Below are positions 43,269 through 54,123 of a stretch of DNA of 64,000 nt, one piece after another. The stretch spans positions 5,153,501-5,217,500 of the forward strand of contig OY821741.1 of NCBI GenBank assembly GCA_963682055.1. The letters are read 5' to 3'. Made by a program: the position numbers and the translations under genes. How positions within the stretch are numbered: the first letter of the stretch is position 1; each line of letters starts with the position of its first letter. The notes beneath the pieces were generated by a model that had not been told where the DNA came from, searched no databases, and worked only from the letters and a program-made list of their open reading frames with translations. This DNA comes from Primula veris (Eukaryota; Streptophyta; Magnoliopsida; Ericales; Primulaceae).

Positions 43269-46200
43269 TTAGATTTGATAATGACATACCCCTATGTCAC
43301 TTCTTAATGATTCAAACTTGTTTGTATCAAGGGGCTTTGTGAAAATATCTGCTAATTGTCTTTCAGTTGAAACATGTTCTAAAATTAAGCTCTTTTCTTC
43401 AACTAGTTCTCTAATAAAATGATGCCTTAGATCAATATGTTTGGTTCTGGAATGTTGAACTGGATTTTTAGCTAAATCTATAGCACTTTTATTATCACAA
43501 AACAAAGTTAATATTTCTTGTTTGACATTATAATCAGTTAACATCTGTTTCATCCAAATAAGTTGAGTGCATCCACTTCCAGCTGCAACATATTCTGCCT
43601 CAGCAGTAGATAAAGATATGCAATTTTGCTTTTTACTGAACCAAGAAACGAGATTGTTTCCAAAATAAAAACAACCACCAGAAGTACTCTTTCTATCATC
43701 TATGTTTCCTGCCCAATCTGCATCACAGTAGCCACTAAGAAAATGGTTTGTATCTTTAGAATACCATAGGCCTAGATGAGGTGTTCCTTTTACATACCTT
43801 AGAATTCTTTTGACAGCTAGAAGATGAGGTTCTAAAGGATTTGCTTGATATCTGGCACAAACTCCTACACTTAAGCAAAGGTCTGGTCTACTAGCAGTTA
43901 AATACAGCAAACTTCCAATCATGGATCTATAAAGACTGGGACAAACACTTTTTCCTTTATCATTTTTAGACAGTTTAAGAGTAGTACTCATAGGAGTTCT
44001 CTTTTCTTTACTCTCACTTAGACCAAACTTCTTAACAAGATTGTCTGCATACTTGCTTTGACATAGAAAAATCCCTTTCTCATTCTGTTTAACTTGCAAT
44101 CCTAGAAAGTAAGTCAATTCACCTCCACCACTCATTTCAAATTCATTTTTCATATCAGAAATGAATTCTTCTATCCTATTAGTAGAAGATGAGCCAAACA
44201 CAATGTCATCAACATATATTTGAGCAACAATTATATCCTTTGTAGTTTTCTTTGTAAACAGAGTTTTATCAACTCCCCCTCTTTTAAAACCTTTTTCAAG
44301 CAAAAACTTGGTTAATCTATCATACCAAGCTCTAGGGGCTTGCTTAAGACCATACAAGGCCTTTTTCAGCAAATAAACATGTTCAGGAAAGTTAGGATCT
44401 TCAAATCCCTTAGGTTGACTGACATAAACCTCTTCATTAATCACACCATTAAGAAAAGCACTCTTTATGTCAAGTTGAAACAATTTAAAATTATACAGAC
44501 ATGCAAGAGATAGTAGCATTCTAATTGATTCAATTCTAGCTACAGGAGCAAAGGTTTCATCAAAGTCAATTCCCTCAATTTGTGTATACCCTTGAGCTAC
44601 CAACCTAGCTTTATTCCTGATAATCACTCCATCCTCATCACTTTTATTTCTAAAAATCCATTTAGTCCCTATAACATTTTTATTAGAGGGTCTGGGTACT
44701 AAATTCCATACATCATTTCTCTCAAATTGGGCCAATTCATCCTGCATAGCTAAAATCCATTCACTATCTTCTAGAGCTTCTTTTATATTCTTAGGTTCTA
44801 ACTGAGAGATATAACAAGCAAAGTGAACAACATTATTTCTTTTACCTCTGGTTTTCATACCTGAAGTAACTTCTCCTATGACATTGTCAAGAGAATGATT
44901 TTTCTGAGTCCTTACATAGCGAGGCCTGCTAGTTGACTGAGCATGAGAACTTTCTTCTTCTTCTTCAGATTCAGCAGCATTTTGGGTTTCAACTGTGGTT
45001 CCAACCTCAGTTCCAACCTCAGTTGTAACCTCAGTTGCAACTGGACTTCCAACCACTCTGAGACTTCCAGTTTGTTGAGTTTCTTCTTTCTCTTTTTCTG
45101 TAGTCTCAGCCTGTTCATCATCACCTGTAATCTCATCAACAGTTTTTAGGTCATCAAATAACACATTATAAGATTCCATAACACAGTTTGTTCTTTGATT
45201 GAAGACTCTAAATGCTCTACTATTCTGAGCATAACCAAGAAAAATCCCTTTATCACTTTTAGAGTCAAATTTACCAAGATGCTCTCTATCTCTGAGAATA
45301 TAGCAAACACATCCAAAAACTTGAAAATACTTTACATTGGGTTTTCTACCTTTCCATATTTCATAAGCTGTCATGGAAGTACCTTTAGTAATATAAACTC
45401 TATTAACTATATGACAGGCAGTATTAACAGCTTCAGCCCAAAATCTATTGGCAAGTTTCTTAGAGTTAAGCATTACTCTAGCCATTTCCTGAATGGTTCT
45501 ATTTTTCCTTTCAACTATGCCATTTTGCTGAGGAGTCTTAGGAGCAGAGAATTCATGACATATTCCTAATGAGTTGCAGAATTCTTTAAACCTGATATTT
45601 TCAAATTCAGTTCCATGATCACTTCTAATCCTAGCAATATTGCCACTAGTGGAACCTTTTTCAACTTGCAGTTTTAAGCACAGAGTTTTGAATAGTTCAA
45701 AAGTTTCAGACTTATCCTTTAAGAACACTACCCAAGAGTATCTAGAGAAATCATCTACAACTACTAGAATGTACTTCTTACCACCTATACTAGCAGTTTG
45801 CATAGGACCCATCAAGTCAATGTGAAGAAGTTCTAAGACTCTCTTAGTGTAGATTAGACTAGTACTTTTGTGAATACTTTTGGTTTGTTTGCCTATAGCA
45901 CAATCACCACAGACACTTTGAGTTTTAGCACTAAGTTTAGGAATTCCTCTTATCAATTCCTTTTTAACAAGCTTATCTAAAGTTTTGTAATTCACATGCC
46001 CAAGCCTTTTATGCCAAATATCTACATTATTAGTAATGGCTTGATTACACCTACTTTGAGGCAATTCTTTTTCAGCTTTTTCAAACACATAGCAACTGTT
46101 GGTTGATCTAACTCCAGTCATGATTAAATCATTGTTAAGATTAGTAATTAGACATCTTTCTTTGTCAAATTTAACAGTCATTTCATTATCACAGAGTTGA

Positions 46201-48269
46201 CTGATACTAATAAGATTAGCTTTTAGACCATCTACAAGAAAAACATCCTCAATATCAGGCATTCCAGGTTTGTTTAAGGTACCTTTACCAATAATTTTAC
46301 CTGTATCTCCACCTCCAAACACAACAGTGTTACCTGTAAGACTGGTGACATTTTTTAGGAGGTTTGCAGTACCTGTCATATGCTTAGAGCATCCACTGTC
46401 AAAATACCAATCATTAGAAGTAACAGCATTCAAAGAGTTAATAACAGCTTTGTTGTTAGCAACTAAAGTTGCTTTTTCTTTAACTTTCCAGACCCATTTC
46501 AAATTTTTATTGACAGATGCCAACCAGGTTTTCTGGGAAATATACCTTCTGTTTCTTTTTAAATAACACTGGATTTCAGAATGACCAGGTTTTTTACAGA
46601 AATTACACAACTTCAACCTAAAGTTATTTTTATCCCTAAAGCTATTCAGTTTGTTCATGGTTGCAACTTTGGTTGTAACTGAGCTTCCAACCTTCTTTAC
46701 ATAAACCTGAGTTTTATTCCTGGTTGCAACTCTGGTTGCAACTGAGCTTCTAACCTTGTGGTCAAAATCATGAGTTTTAGCTTTAGCAACAGCTTCAATA
46801 AAAGTAGTTTTTCCTGTACTCTTACCACCATAGTAACCTAGACCACTGATATCTTTGGAGCCTCTAGAATATGACAGCATGTCATCTAATTTCTCTGAAG
46901 CAGAAACATTCAGCAATTTTATTATCTTTTTAGTTTCAGTAAGTTCAGCCAGTTGTAATTTAAGCTTCTCAGTAAGATTTTTAACCTTATCCTTTAGATC
47001 AACATTCAGTTTGCTTATGATCAAGGATTGTTTACTCAGACATTTATACTTTTCATACAGAACAAGGTATTGCTTAGTAATGTTTTCATCAGAAGGTTCT
47101 TCCTCATCACTGCTATATGTTTCACAGGCAGTTGTAACTGGGGTTGAAACCTGCTCACAGTCACTTTCATAAGTAGGTTCTTTTTCAGTGATTATTCCCA
47201 TGAAATTAACAAAATTGGAACCATCCTCTTCATCACTGTTACTCTCATAATCACTATCACTATGAGTGGTTATATAAGCATTTTTGTTTCTTTTTAAAGT
47301 GTTTGCACACTCAGCCTGAATATGACCAAAACCTCTACATTCTCTACACTGAATCTCTTTAGGTTTGTATTCTTTGTTATCCTTTTCTTTGGAATTCCAC
47401 TTTCCTATAGAGTTATTATTGAACCTAGACTCTGTCTTAAACTGGTTATCCTTTTTCTGAAAGTTTTTAGATGAACCAGTATCATCCTCCTTTTTCTTAT
47501 AAAACTTCTTGTACACCTTTTTTGCAAAGAAAGCTAGTTGTTCTTCATCACTCATTTTATCACAGGCATTAGATTCAGATTTCTTAGCTTGAAATGCTAT
47601 TCCCTTTTCTGGTCTTTTATGTTTGAAGAATTTCAGTTCATGAGTACTTAGATTTCCTATGAGTTCTTCAAGTTTAAGATTATCTAAGTCAGTTGATTCT
47701 TCAATAGCTGTGACCTTAATTTCAAACCTTTCTGGGAGTGACCTAAGAGTTTTCTTAACAAGTTTAGCATCACTGTATTTTTCACCTAAGGTTCCAGCTT
47801 GATGAGCAATGTGGCAGATTCTACCATTAAATTGTTCAATGTTTTCATCTTCCTCCATTCTTAAGTTCTCAAATTGGGTAGTTAACTGTTGAAGTTTGAA
47901 AGCTTTTACTTTAGTGGTTCCTTCAAAAGTAACTTGCAAAATATCCCATGCTTCTTTAGCTGTTTCACAATGAGAGATATACCTGAATACGCTGAGAGTT
48001 ACACCAGCAAAAATCAAGTTTATGGCTGTTGAGTTGGCACTTGATTTTCTGTCTTCTTCAGCAGACCATCTGTCTTCAGGTAAGAGAATCAGTTCTCCTT
48101 CATTATCCATGGTAGTTGGAGCCTCCCATCCATACATAACAGTCTTCCATGCATGTTCATTCTGCTGTTTGATGAAAGACCTCATTCTAATTTTCCATAC
48201 TCCATAGTTTACTCCTCCTTCAAGCAATGGAGGTTTGTTGAAGGCGTTTCCTTCCCTCATTAAGTCCAT
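43269..48269 (-). CDS. Sirevirus-type gag-pol polyprotein, intact
   Basis: This single open frame of 1666 codons supplies everything for copia-type retrotransposition. Gag (about residues 1-320) is of the UBN2 type and has a CCHC knuckle, CRECRGFGHIQAEC, near 307-320. A second knuckle, CNFCKKPGHSEIQC, lies near 553-566, as in Sireviruses. The aspartic protease motif DSGCSKHMTG is near 622. The integrase has its zinc-binding start WHKRLGHVNY near 750, DDFSRYSW near 838 and PQQNGIVERKNR near 913. The reverse transcriptase has FQLDIKSAFLNG near 1260 and YVDDIVFG near 1350. RNase H has DADWAGNIDDRKSTSGG near 1515 and ADIFTKPLD near the end. No stop or frameshift interrupts it. With near-identical LTRs this suggests a recently active copy. 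Confidence 0.96.
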   Translation of the reverse strand: MDLMREGNAFNKPPLLEGGVNYGVWKIRMRSFIKQQNEHAWKTVMYGWEAPTTMDNEGELILLPEDRWSAEEDRKSSANSTAINLIFAGVTLSVFRYISHCETAKEAWDILQVTFEGTTKVKAFKLQQLTTQFENLRMEEDENIEQFNGRICHIAHQAGTLGEKYSDAKLVKKTLRSLPERFEIKVTAIEESTDLDNLKLEELIGNLSTHELKFFKHKRPEKGIAFQAKKSESNACDKMSDEEQLAFFAKKVYKKFYKKKEDDTGSSKNFQKKDNQFKTESRFNNNSIGKWNSKEKDNKEYKPKEIQCRECRGFGHIQAECANTLKRNKNAYITTHSDSDYESNSDEEDGSNFVNFMGIITEKEPTYESDCEQVSTPVTTACETYSSDEEEPSDENITKQYLVLYEKYKCLSKQSLIISKLNVDLKDKVKNLTEKLKLQLAELTETKKIIKLLNVSASEKLDDMLSYSRGSKDISGLGYYGGKSTGKTTFIEAVAKAKTHDFDHKVRSSVATRVATRNKTQVYVKKVGSSVTTKVATMNKLNSFRDKNNFRLKLCNFCKKPGHSEIQCYLKRNRRYISQKTWLASVNKNLKWVWKVKEKATLVANNKAVINSLNAVTSNDWYFDSGCSKHMTGTANLLKNVTSLTGNTVVFGGGDTGKIIGKGTLNKPGMPDIEDVFLVDGLKANLISISQLCDNEMTVKFDKERCLITNLNNDLIMTGVRSTNSCYVFEKAEKELPQSRCNQAITNNVDIWHKRLGHVNYKTLDKLVKKELIRGIPKLSAKTQSVCGDCAIGKQTKSIHKSTSLIYTKRVLELLHIDLMGPMQTASIGGKKYILVVVDDFSRYSWVVFLKDKSETFELFKTLCLKLQVEKGSTSGNIARIRSDHGTEFENIRFKEFCNSLGICHEFSAPKTPQQNGIVERKNRTIQEMARVMLNSKKLANRFWAEAVNTACHIVNRVYITKGTSMTAYEIWKGRKPNVKYFQVFGCVCYILRDREHLGKFDSKSDKGIFLGYAQNSRAFRVFNQRTNCVMESYNVLFDDLKTVDEITGDDEQAETTEKEKEETQQTGSLRVVGSPVATEVTTEVGTEVGTTVETQNAAESEEEEESSHAQSTSRPRYVRTQKNHSLDNVIGEVTSGMKTRGKRNNVVHFACYISQLEPKNIKEALEDSEWILAMQDELAQFERNDVWNLVPRPSNKNVIGTKWIFRNKSDEDGVIIRNKARLVAQGYTQIEGIDFDETFAPVARIESIRMLLSLACLYNFKLFQLDIKSAFLNGVINEEVYVSQPKGFEDPNFPEHVYLLKKALYGLKQAPRAWYDRLTKFLLEKGFKRGGVDKTLFTKKTTKDIIVAQIYVDDIVFGSSSTNRIEEFISDMKNEFEMSGGGELTYFLGLQVKQNEKGIFLCQSKYADNLVKKFGLSESKEKRTPMSTTLKLSKNDKGKSVCPSLYRSMIGSLLYLTASRPDLCLSVGVCARYQANPLEPHLLAVKRILRYVKGTPHLGLWYSKDTNHFLSGYCDADWAGNIDDRKSTSGGCFYFGNNLVSWFSKKQNCISLSTAEAEYVAAGSGCTQLIWMKQMLTDYNVKQEILTLFCDNKSAIDLAKNPVQHSRTKHIDLRHHFIRELVEEKSLILEHVSTERQLADIFTKPLDTNKFESLRSDIGVCHYQI

Positions 48270-48314
48270 TGTTACTAGAACACAGGATCCACACTAAGTA
48301 AGATCTAGTGTGAA

Positions 48315-48326
48315 GCTCTGATACCA
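48315..48326 (-). other. Primer binding site (initiator Met tRNA)
   Basis: On the minus strand TGGTATCAGAGC lies two bases after the 5' LTR. This is the standard PBS complementary to the 3' end of plant initiator methionine tRNA. Confidence 0.92.
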
Positions 48327-48328
48327 AT

Positions 48329-49586
48329 TGAAATTCCTATCCGCTGTTCTAGATGCAGTTTTGCAGTAAGGTTCCAAGTGGAGTTGGAACTGCAGTTGGA
48401 ACCAAGTGTATAAGGTTCCAAGTGAGGTTGGAACTGCAGTTGGAACCAAGTGTATTAATGGACAGAACTGTTTTAAAATTAAATGTACTTGGAAATAATT
48501 CACACGCACATTTAACAACGGAGTTCACCTAACTAGGCTACGTCTCCGGGGCACTTACCCAGATTATGATATTATAAAAAGCTTACAATATATGACTCAA
48601 GTCTTAATGAAAAACTTAGACTCCCTCTATGTTTTTCTGCCTATCACTATATTGCTCCTACTCTATAACTATCACTTATAAATCAATGGCATCCCACCAT
48701 TGTTTTCTTTTTAAAGCTCACGTGTATTCTCTCTAGAAAATAAGTTCTTTATAATTTAGAACACACACCTTTACAAGCTTAAGTTACTAAGTATATAAAC
48801 AAGTAAAAACAATCTTCTATCTTCAATATCTTTTGATTGCTTTTGACTTGGTTGATTAGCTTCAATCTCTCCAAGTATCACGAGATTCTTCAGCATGGAT
48901 TGACTCTAATCATCTTTGATTAATACCTGTTTAGTAACACACTTGAAAGTAGGAGTTAATCTTTTCTTTTGAAAGGAAACATATAAAGATATGATCTCTT
49001 AAAGATAATATCTTTTCATAAACATATGAAACATTTAACTCCACATATCAATCAATCTTTAAACATATCTTTACTGAATATTATAAGGATCAAAAGATTG
49101 AAACAAGTGATAAGGACAAGCATAAGAATAGAGATATATTAAAAGGAAACATAACCTTATAAACTAATCTCTTTATATCTTTTATAGAACATCTTTCCTT
49201 AACACTTTGATATTCTCAATATACGCATATTAACCATGTTAAGATTATATGAGAATATATCCTGCATACTTTAAAACACATAATTATTATTAAAGAACAG
49301 TTATGCAGATTTATAGAACAAGACAGAATTCTGCTTAACAGCAGGTTGGAACTAGTGGTTGCAATTGAGGTTGCAACATTACTTGAAACCTGTCAACACA
49401 GGTTGTAACTTAGGTTGCAACTAGTACTTGAAACCTAATACTACTAACTTAGTAGGTTGTAACTGAGGTTGCAACTGGTACTTGGAACCTGTCAATCCTG
49501 TCTTAGTTCTTCATAACAGTTAGGATTTATTTAGTAAAAACCAATAGACAATAAACAATATTTAGACCAGAAATCTGGTCCTAACA
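48329..49586 (-). repeat. 5' LTR of the Sirevirus-type element
   Basis: The transcript-proximal LTR. On the minus strand it starts TGTTAG followed by GACCAGATTTCTGGTC, a perfect hairpin, and ends GGAATTTCA. A CTATAAAAG box at 49179-49187 (minus strand), about 400 bp into the LTR, is a plausible TATA box. Confidence 0.96.
49179..49187 (-). promoter_or_regulatory. Candidate TATA box of the retrotransposon
   Basis: CTATAAAAG on the minus strand inside the 5' LTR. Chosen because it best matches the TATA consensus and leaves a U5/R portion of several hundred bases. No start site can be seen directly. Confidence 0.35.
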
Positions 49587-49654
49587 AAAAGTATATTATC
49601 TTGTTGGAAGGAAAATTTACATTTGAAACATAGAAAATTAGGTATGCTTTTGAG

Positions 49655-49775
49655 TAGTATGAGACTCGCTGATAAGCAAGGTCTGTTTAGATGTGTAGCT
49701 TTTAAGTACTTTGTAATTCTGGGTTTGGTCCCTATTTTTCTATGAAATGGGTTTGCTTAAAAATAATAATAATTA
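49655..49775 (+). mobile_element. LINE tail in the SR34-like intron
   Basis: GTAATTCTGGGTTTGGTCCC is followed by an ATTTTTCTATGAAATGGG stretch and an (AAT)-type tail. It resembles the other LINE 3' ends in the window. The matching intron in arm C loses homology at about this point. Confidence 0.45.
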
Positions 49776-50083
49776 AAACTGTTCACCAAACTTGAAGGGT
49801 CCCCTATTTTTGTAAAAAGGCACCAATTCGTTTGGGTTCTTAAAAATTTATCTGAAATTTGCCGTCTTTCTGTATTTAGTGTCAGTAGATCACCAGAAAG
49901 GTCTGTTTCCAGATCACCATTAAACTCGAGGTCTCCATCTCCTGTCAAAGCATCCAGGTATCAGGTCTTTTCTTGTACTGTACCTATCATTTTTTCTTCC
50001 TTTTTTATTCTTCGCCTCATTTTTGTTACTGCGTTAAACTGTGCAGGGAAAGGTCGAGGTCCCGATCTGATTCTCCCCGTCCG

Positions 50084-52635
50084 GTAAGATATAATTAAGT
50101 TTTTTGAGAGGAGTAAATGCTAGCTGCCTAATTGTGCATGTTAATTGTGTAATACGAAAGCGAATTCTATGAAGCTTTTCAAAACAAAAAAGGATCATAG
50201 TACATACACAAAATGGGAAAAGTAGATGGCTTTTTTGCTCTAACTATCGTTTCGGTCAATTTTGCATGGAAATCTCTTGATTCAATGGTATTTGGTGATT
50301 TTAAAAATATTCAAGGTTTGGTGTTCACTTAATTCACGGATGTGAACTGAACTAACAAAAATGATAAATTACAGTACTGAATTAAAGAAAAATGGTATTA
50401 CCAGAACTAAATTTAGTATTGAATGGACATGCAATCATAATAAATCCGGATCTAGGGATTATTACTAATTTGATTTTGAGTTGAAGATGTGTTTTTATCA
50501 TTTATGTCATGGTTTCAATGTACAAAAATGTTAAACTTAAGCATAGCCCTTAGTACAGAAGCATGCAGATCAATAAGTAGATTTTGTGCAAGTGTTTTTT
50601 TCTGGTAGTGTTTTAAAACTTGAATCTTTTGGAGGCACGATCTGGTAGTGTTTGATTGCTTGACAAACTGAAATGGACTGTTCAAGACCTTGTTAGTCAT
50701 GGAATGAGTGCACTAGTTACTAGACTATCGTTAAAACCTGCTTTTCTTCTTCGAATGTTTCAGTTTATGAAATGACTTCTAATACTTGGATGTTATTCCG
50801 TTTATTTTGTTGCTGTAAATTATTCAGTGTATGCTTTGTAAGCCTTTAACTGTTTTTATGGGAGAATTTTCTTGGTTGAAAATATTTTATGCTTGAACTT
50901 TACTTAAGTATGGACAGTGGAGTTGTTTTATTAATTTTGTTCAGCAAAAGATGAGGAGATTTATATAACCTTGAGTAAATGTTGTCGGACGTTGGTTTTT
51001 ATTCCGAGGGTCAAAAATATCAGTGGAAAATTATTTTATTAATGACTTTGCTATTTATAGATCTCTTTTAGGAAAATTCTTTAGTCATCATACCTTTATT
51101 GCCCGCTGGAACGTGATATTCCATGCTTAGTTGCTGATGAACACCACCTATCAAAAACTGAGAGTATTTGTTTTTTATCTACCCTGCACGAGTTCACTGT
51201 GTTAAGTTTGAATGCTTATCGAGGAGGCTTATAATGACAATTTTAATTATTTCATATATAGCAAATTTTATAAATTTTATTATCACCAACTTTATAAATT
51301 ACTTGAAAATTCTGCAACGAATGGAGTTATATAATCAGAATGATAATTTGCTAAACTTATTATGCATCGTCGTTGATTGTAAACTTTTCTCATGTATGAA
51401 GGGAGTTTTCAGAAAATGGGTGCCTGATGAGACAGTGACAAAGTATTTGGTTTTTTGTTTGGGTGAAAACGCGAGTAATTGAAAGAAAAAAGTACAACTC
51501 TTCTTTTACACATATTTACTCTGAAAGTTAAAGCGTGAAAGTTGCAGTAGCAGATTGGAGCTGCATTTAGGATATCGATCAATTCTCTATGACCAAAACG
51601 TTCATATAATTAGCATTCCATCGAACTAATCACCAAATTATTTATTAATCAAGTCGTAAACAATAAAACACAACTAGCTAGTAGCGAAAATGGGAAGTAA
51701 ACCAAACAAGTTGCAGATGTCGGGAAAATCGAGGCACATCGATTTTCCTCATTCAGAAAAGACCCCGTTAACATAACCACTAAGCCATTGTATTGTTTTT
51801 ACTTTTTATACAGCTTGACCCTCAGGATTCTTGAATTTGTACTTAAATTCACCAAATTCATCCAACCCCCCGTGAGTTCTTGATAACCTGCAATTGAGCC
51901 GTTTTTTACAGTATTGCCCTCGGAACACTTCAATTACCGACTTTTTCAATACAACCCTCCTTAGTTCCTGATTACTTGGAACTGATCCTATAGTTTCCTT
52001 CGGGTAATTGATAACAGACAAAAATACTTACTAAGTAATTGAGCCCGTAGTTTACATGCAATTCAAATCTCCTCGATTACACCATCATCGTTCATTTCGT
52101 TAATCAAACTACAGAACCTGTGAATGAAGACAAAGCGTGTAAAATAAAACATATAAAACCAGGATAAGTGTCACAAGTTGTATATGTTGCTCCTTTAAGT
52201 CCTCCAGCTTTGTTTTGTTTTTACTGTATAGGTTGTCTTTCTGATTTTGAACATTTTAAGTACCGTTTGGTGCTGAACCTTGTTTATTTTGTGGGGTTTT
52301 TCCCCCATATTTTTATAAAAAAATAAATAAAACTGTGGGTTTTCCCCCACCAATTATAATAAATAAATAAAAAACATATGACTATTAGCCTGAATATCAC
52401 CTAAGAATATCGTAAAACCATATCCACATGCTACAATATTGGGAAGAAATCAAAAGGTTGTCAAATGGAAGTATACATAAAGCTAGCTCAGTAGAGATTT
52501 AAAATTTAGAATGAGTTTAAGAGCTGCATAGGTATAACTGATAGCATCAAGTCAAAAAAAAAAAAACGAGGTTGTGATAAATAAATTTTCTATGAAAAGA
52601 ATTAGCAGAAACAAGAAAACAGAAGTTATGTTGGG
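50084..52635. other. Intergenic DNA between the SR34 remnant and the F-box remnant
   Basis: No confident gene. CAG|CAAAAGATGAGGAGATTT near 50943 could be a last SR exon. A minus-strand open stretch at 51806-52021 (KESVIEVFRGQYCKKRLNC-like words) shows no known motif and looks like a dispersed repeat. AATAAATAAATAAA runs lie near 52320-52370. Confidence 0.35.
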
Positions 52636-54123
52636 TTACCTGGTTTCAAGGGTAAAATCATGAATATCTATGTAGCCGCACTTTCCCTTGCGTTTTTTTT
52701 TATTTAGTTTCGTTTTCTTTTCCTTTCTTTGTATCTTATTTAGGACACACCAACAGGGATTCTCTGTATAATGTTTTGTTGCGATTTTGATACTATGGGA
52801 CTTCTTCGTTTTCATATTCCTGCTCCATTTCTTCTCCTGCCACAGAAATTCATCCTCAACAAAATCACCAATTTCCAATAGCTCAAAGTCTGTATATTCT
52901 CCGGCATCAGTGTCCCATCAAAAGTCGCTAAAGTAATCCCAACTACAGTCATTGTTTAAAAATTCATTATCAGGGAAAAATCGTACACAATCATCACAAC
53001 TGTCCTCATATAAGACGACATCAAAAGAACTATTTTTTGTCCAACTTAATATATCCTCAAGAAAATTGCGATCGGCATCATAAGCCTTTACACCCAAACT
53101 TCTGTAACACATGTTCATATTCAACAATACTCCTTCTTTTGTTCTGAATAAAGGCTCCATCTTACCGTAACAGAAAAATTCAGGTAAATTACAAAAAACA
53201 AAAAACAAACATTAATTCCCACGAACTTCCATTTTTGTATTCTTTCATCACTAGAAACTCTATATTACTTCCCCTACTTTTGAACCAGCGAGTTATACAA
53301 AGGCACTCATCAATAACGCCTAAACCGGTAAAAGTATCTCTGAGAAAAGGGTGATCGCCGATTTTAGGTTGTGGTGCTGGAACTTTAATGAAAGTATTTA
53401 TACTCAGGTCAAAATAAACTATAAACTGTATCGGAGGGATGAAACTATTATTATCAATTTCATCTGAAGTTGGGAAATGACCTTTGCAAATATAATGCCT
53501 ATATCCTTTGAAAAAAGGCCCCTTTGACACATTCTTTACAATGTCAGGAACATGGATCGTTACCCATGTACTAGTCCTACAAGTGCCAATACGAAAAACT
53601 TCTGAGTTCCAGTTATAGTGATGCTTTTCCACCAACACGACCTTGTACTCATCATTTGAAGAATCAAAACATAGATCGGCCAGAACATTCTTATAATCTA
53701 AGCCATTTTGTCTAAGCACCTTTTTAAAGAACTTTGTGAGCGGGTTCCACACAAATAAATCTATATCTATTTGAACAACTAACAAACCATGACAAGAAGA
53801 ATGGGCCTTAATCTTGTAATCGCATTGCAAGTGTTCTTCAATTGGGTTATAATCTTTTCTACATGGGCTTCGTTGTCAAGCGAATGCAACAATAAAGAGT
53901 TGTTTTCTGTACGAGATAATATCAAAAGCTTAGGGGCTTTTGCTACCGGGACAGTATTCAAGATCATAAGTTTCCATCCTTTTGAAACACACTTGAAACG
54001 AGCGAGACTTTTGGAGGGTAATCTTGATAGTATCTCAATCTGGAGTTCTCCGGGTATGTCAAAACAGAATTCCCCATTGGTTGTATATAACTTAGTTGAA
54101 TTAATATACTCATGCTGTATCAT
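52636..54123 (-). pseudogene. F-box/FBA protein gene with two frameshifts
   Basis: F-box proteins are substrate adaptors of SCF ubiquitin ligases. The minus-strand start at 54121-54123 leads into an F-box (FDIPGELQIEILSRLPSKSL, then RFKCVSKGWK). Near 53856 one base is missing from an A-run and the frame changes. The F-box-associated beta-propeller part then continues (KAHSSCHGLLVVQIDIDLFV, WNPLTKFFKK, ECLCITRWF) to about 53200. There a 7-base T/G duplication shifts it again, and the C-terminal part follows (NLPEFFCYGKMEPLFRTKEG) to a TGA at 52918-52920, beyond which the same frame stays open to 52636. A homopolymer sequencing error could explain the first shift but not the 7-base one. Probably a recent pseudogene. 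Confidence 0.8.

Larger units (their letters stand above)
39384..49591 (-). mobile_element. Complete young Sirevirus-type Ty1/copia LTR retrotransposon
   Basis: Element 39389-49586 (10198 bp) is flanked by a 5-bp target duplication, AAAAG, at 39384-39388 and 49587-49591. Both LTRs are 1258 bp, start TG and end CA, and by eye differ at one base (40572 A versus 49512 C). In transcription order (minus strand) it has the 5' LTR, a PBS, gag-pol, an extra ORF with an in-frame stop, a purine tract and the 3' LTR. The long gag with two zinc knuckles, the extra 3' gene and several polypurine-like tracts are Sirevirus traits. The uninterrupted site is preserved in arm C near 60710. Confidence 0.96.
38154..50083 (+). 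pseudogene. SR34/SR30-type splicing factor, truncated and split by a retrotransposon
   Basis: SR proteins bind pre-mRNA through RRMs and recruit the spliceosome through an RS domain. Exons: 38154-38225 (end of RRM1, [11 protein letters not shown]), 38313-38451 (Gly-rich linker, [20 protein letters not shown]), 38571-38617 (VRGLPSSASWQDLK, the SR signature SWQDLKD), 38699-38756, 38878-38927, 39034-39090 (KLDDTEFRNPWTKTYI), 39228-39307, then beyond the retrotransposon 49880-49957 (SRSPERSVSRSPLNSRSPSP) and 50047-50083. The start of RRM1 is missing, so the gene is 5'-truncated. The acceptor before 39034 reads CAT instead of CAG, and the nearest AG would shift the frame to an early stop. The 10.2-kb insertion lies in the intron after 39307. 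A functional product is unlikely. Confidence 0.82.

Noticed and set aside
44943..45825. Plus-strand open frames opposite pol (for example 45195-45569)
   Set aside because: They are antisense shadows of the intact gag-pol frame and show no motifs.
46800..46850. A Walker A-like string (GGKSTGKTTF) in the retrotransposon gag region
   Set aside because: It lies next to a GLGY motif in the linker between the two zinc knuckles of Sirevirus gag and has no Walker B or NTPase fold around it. A chance match.
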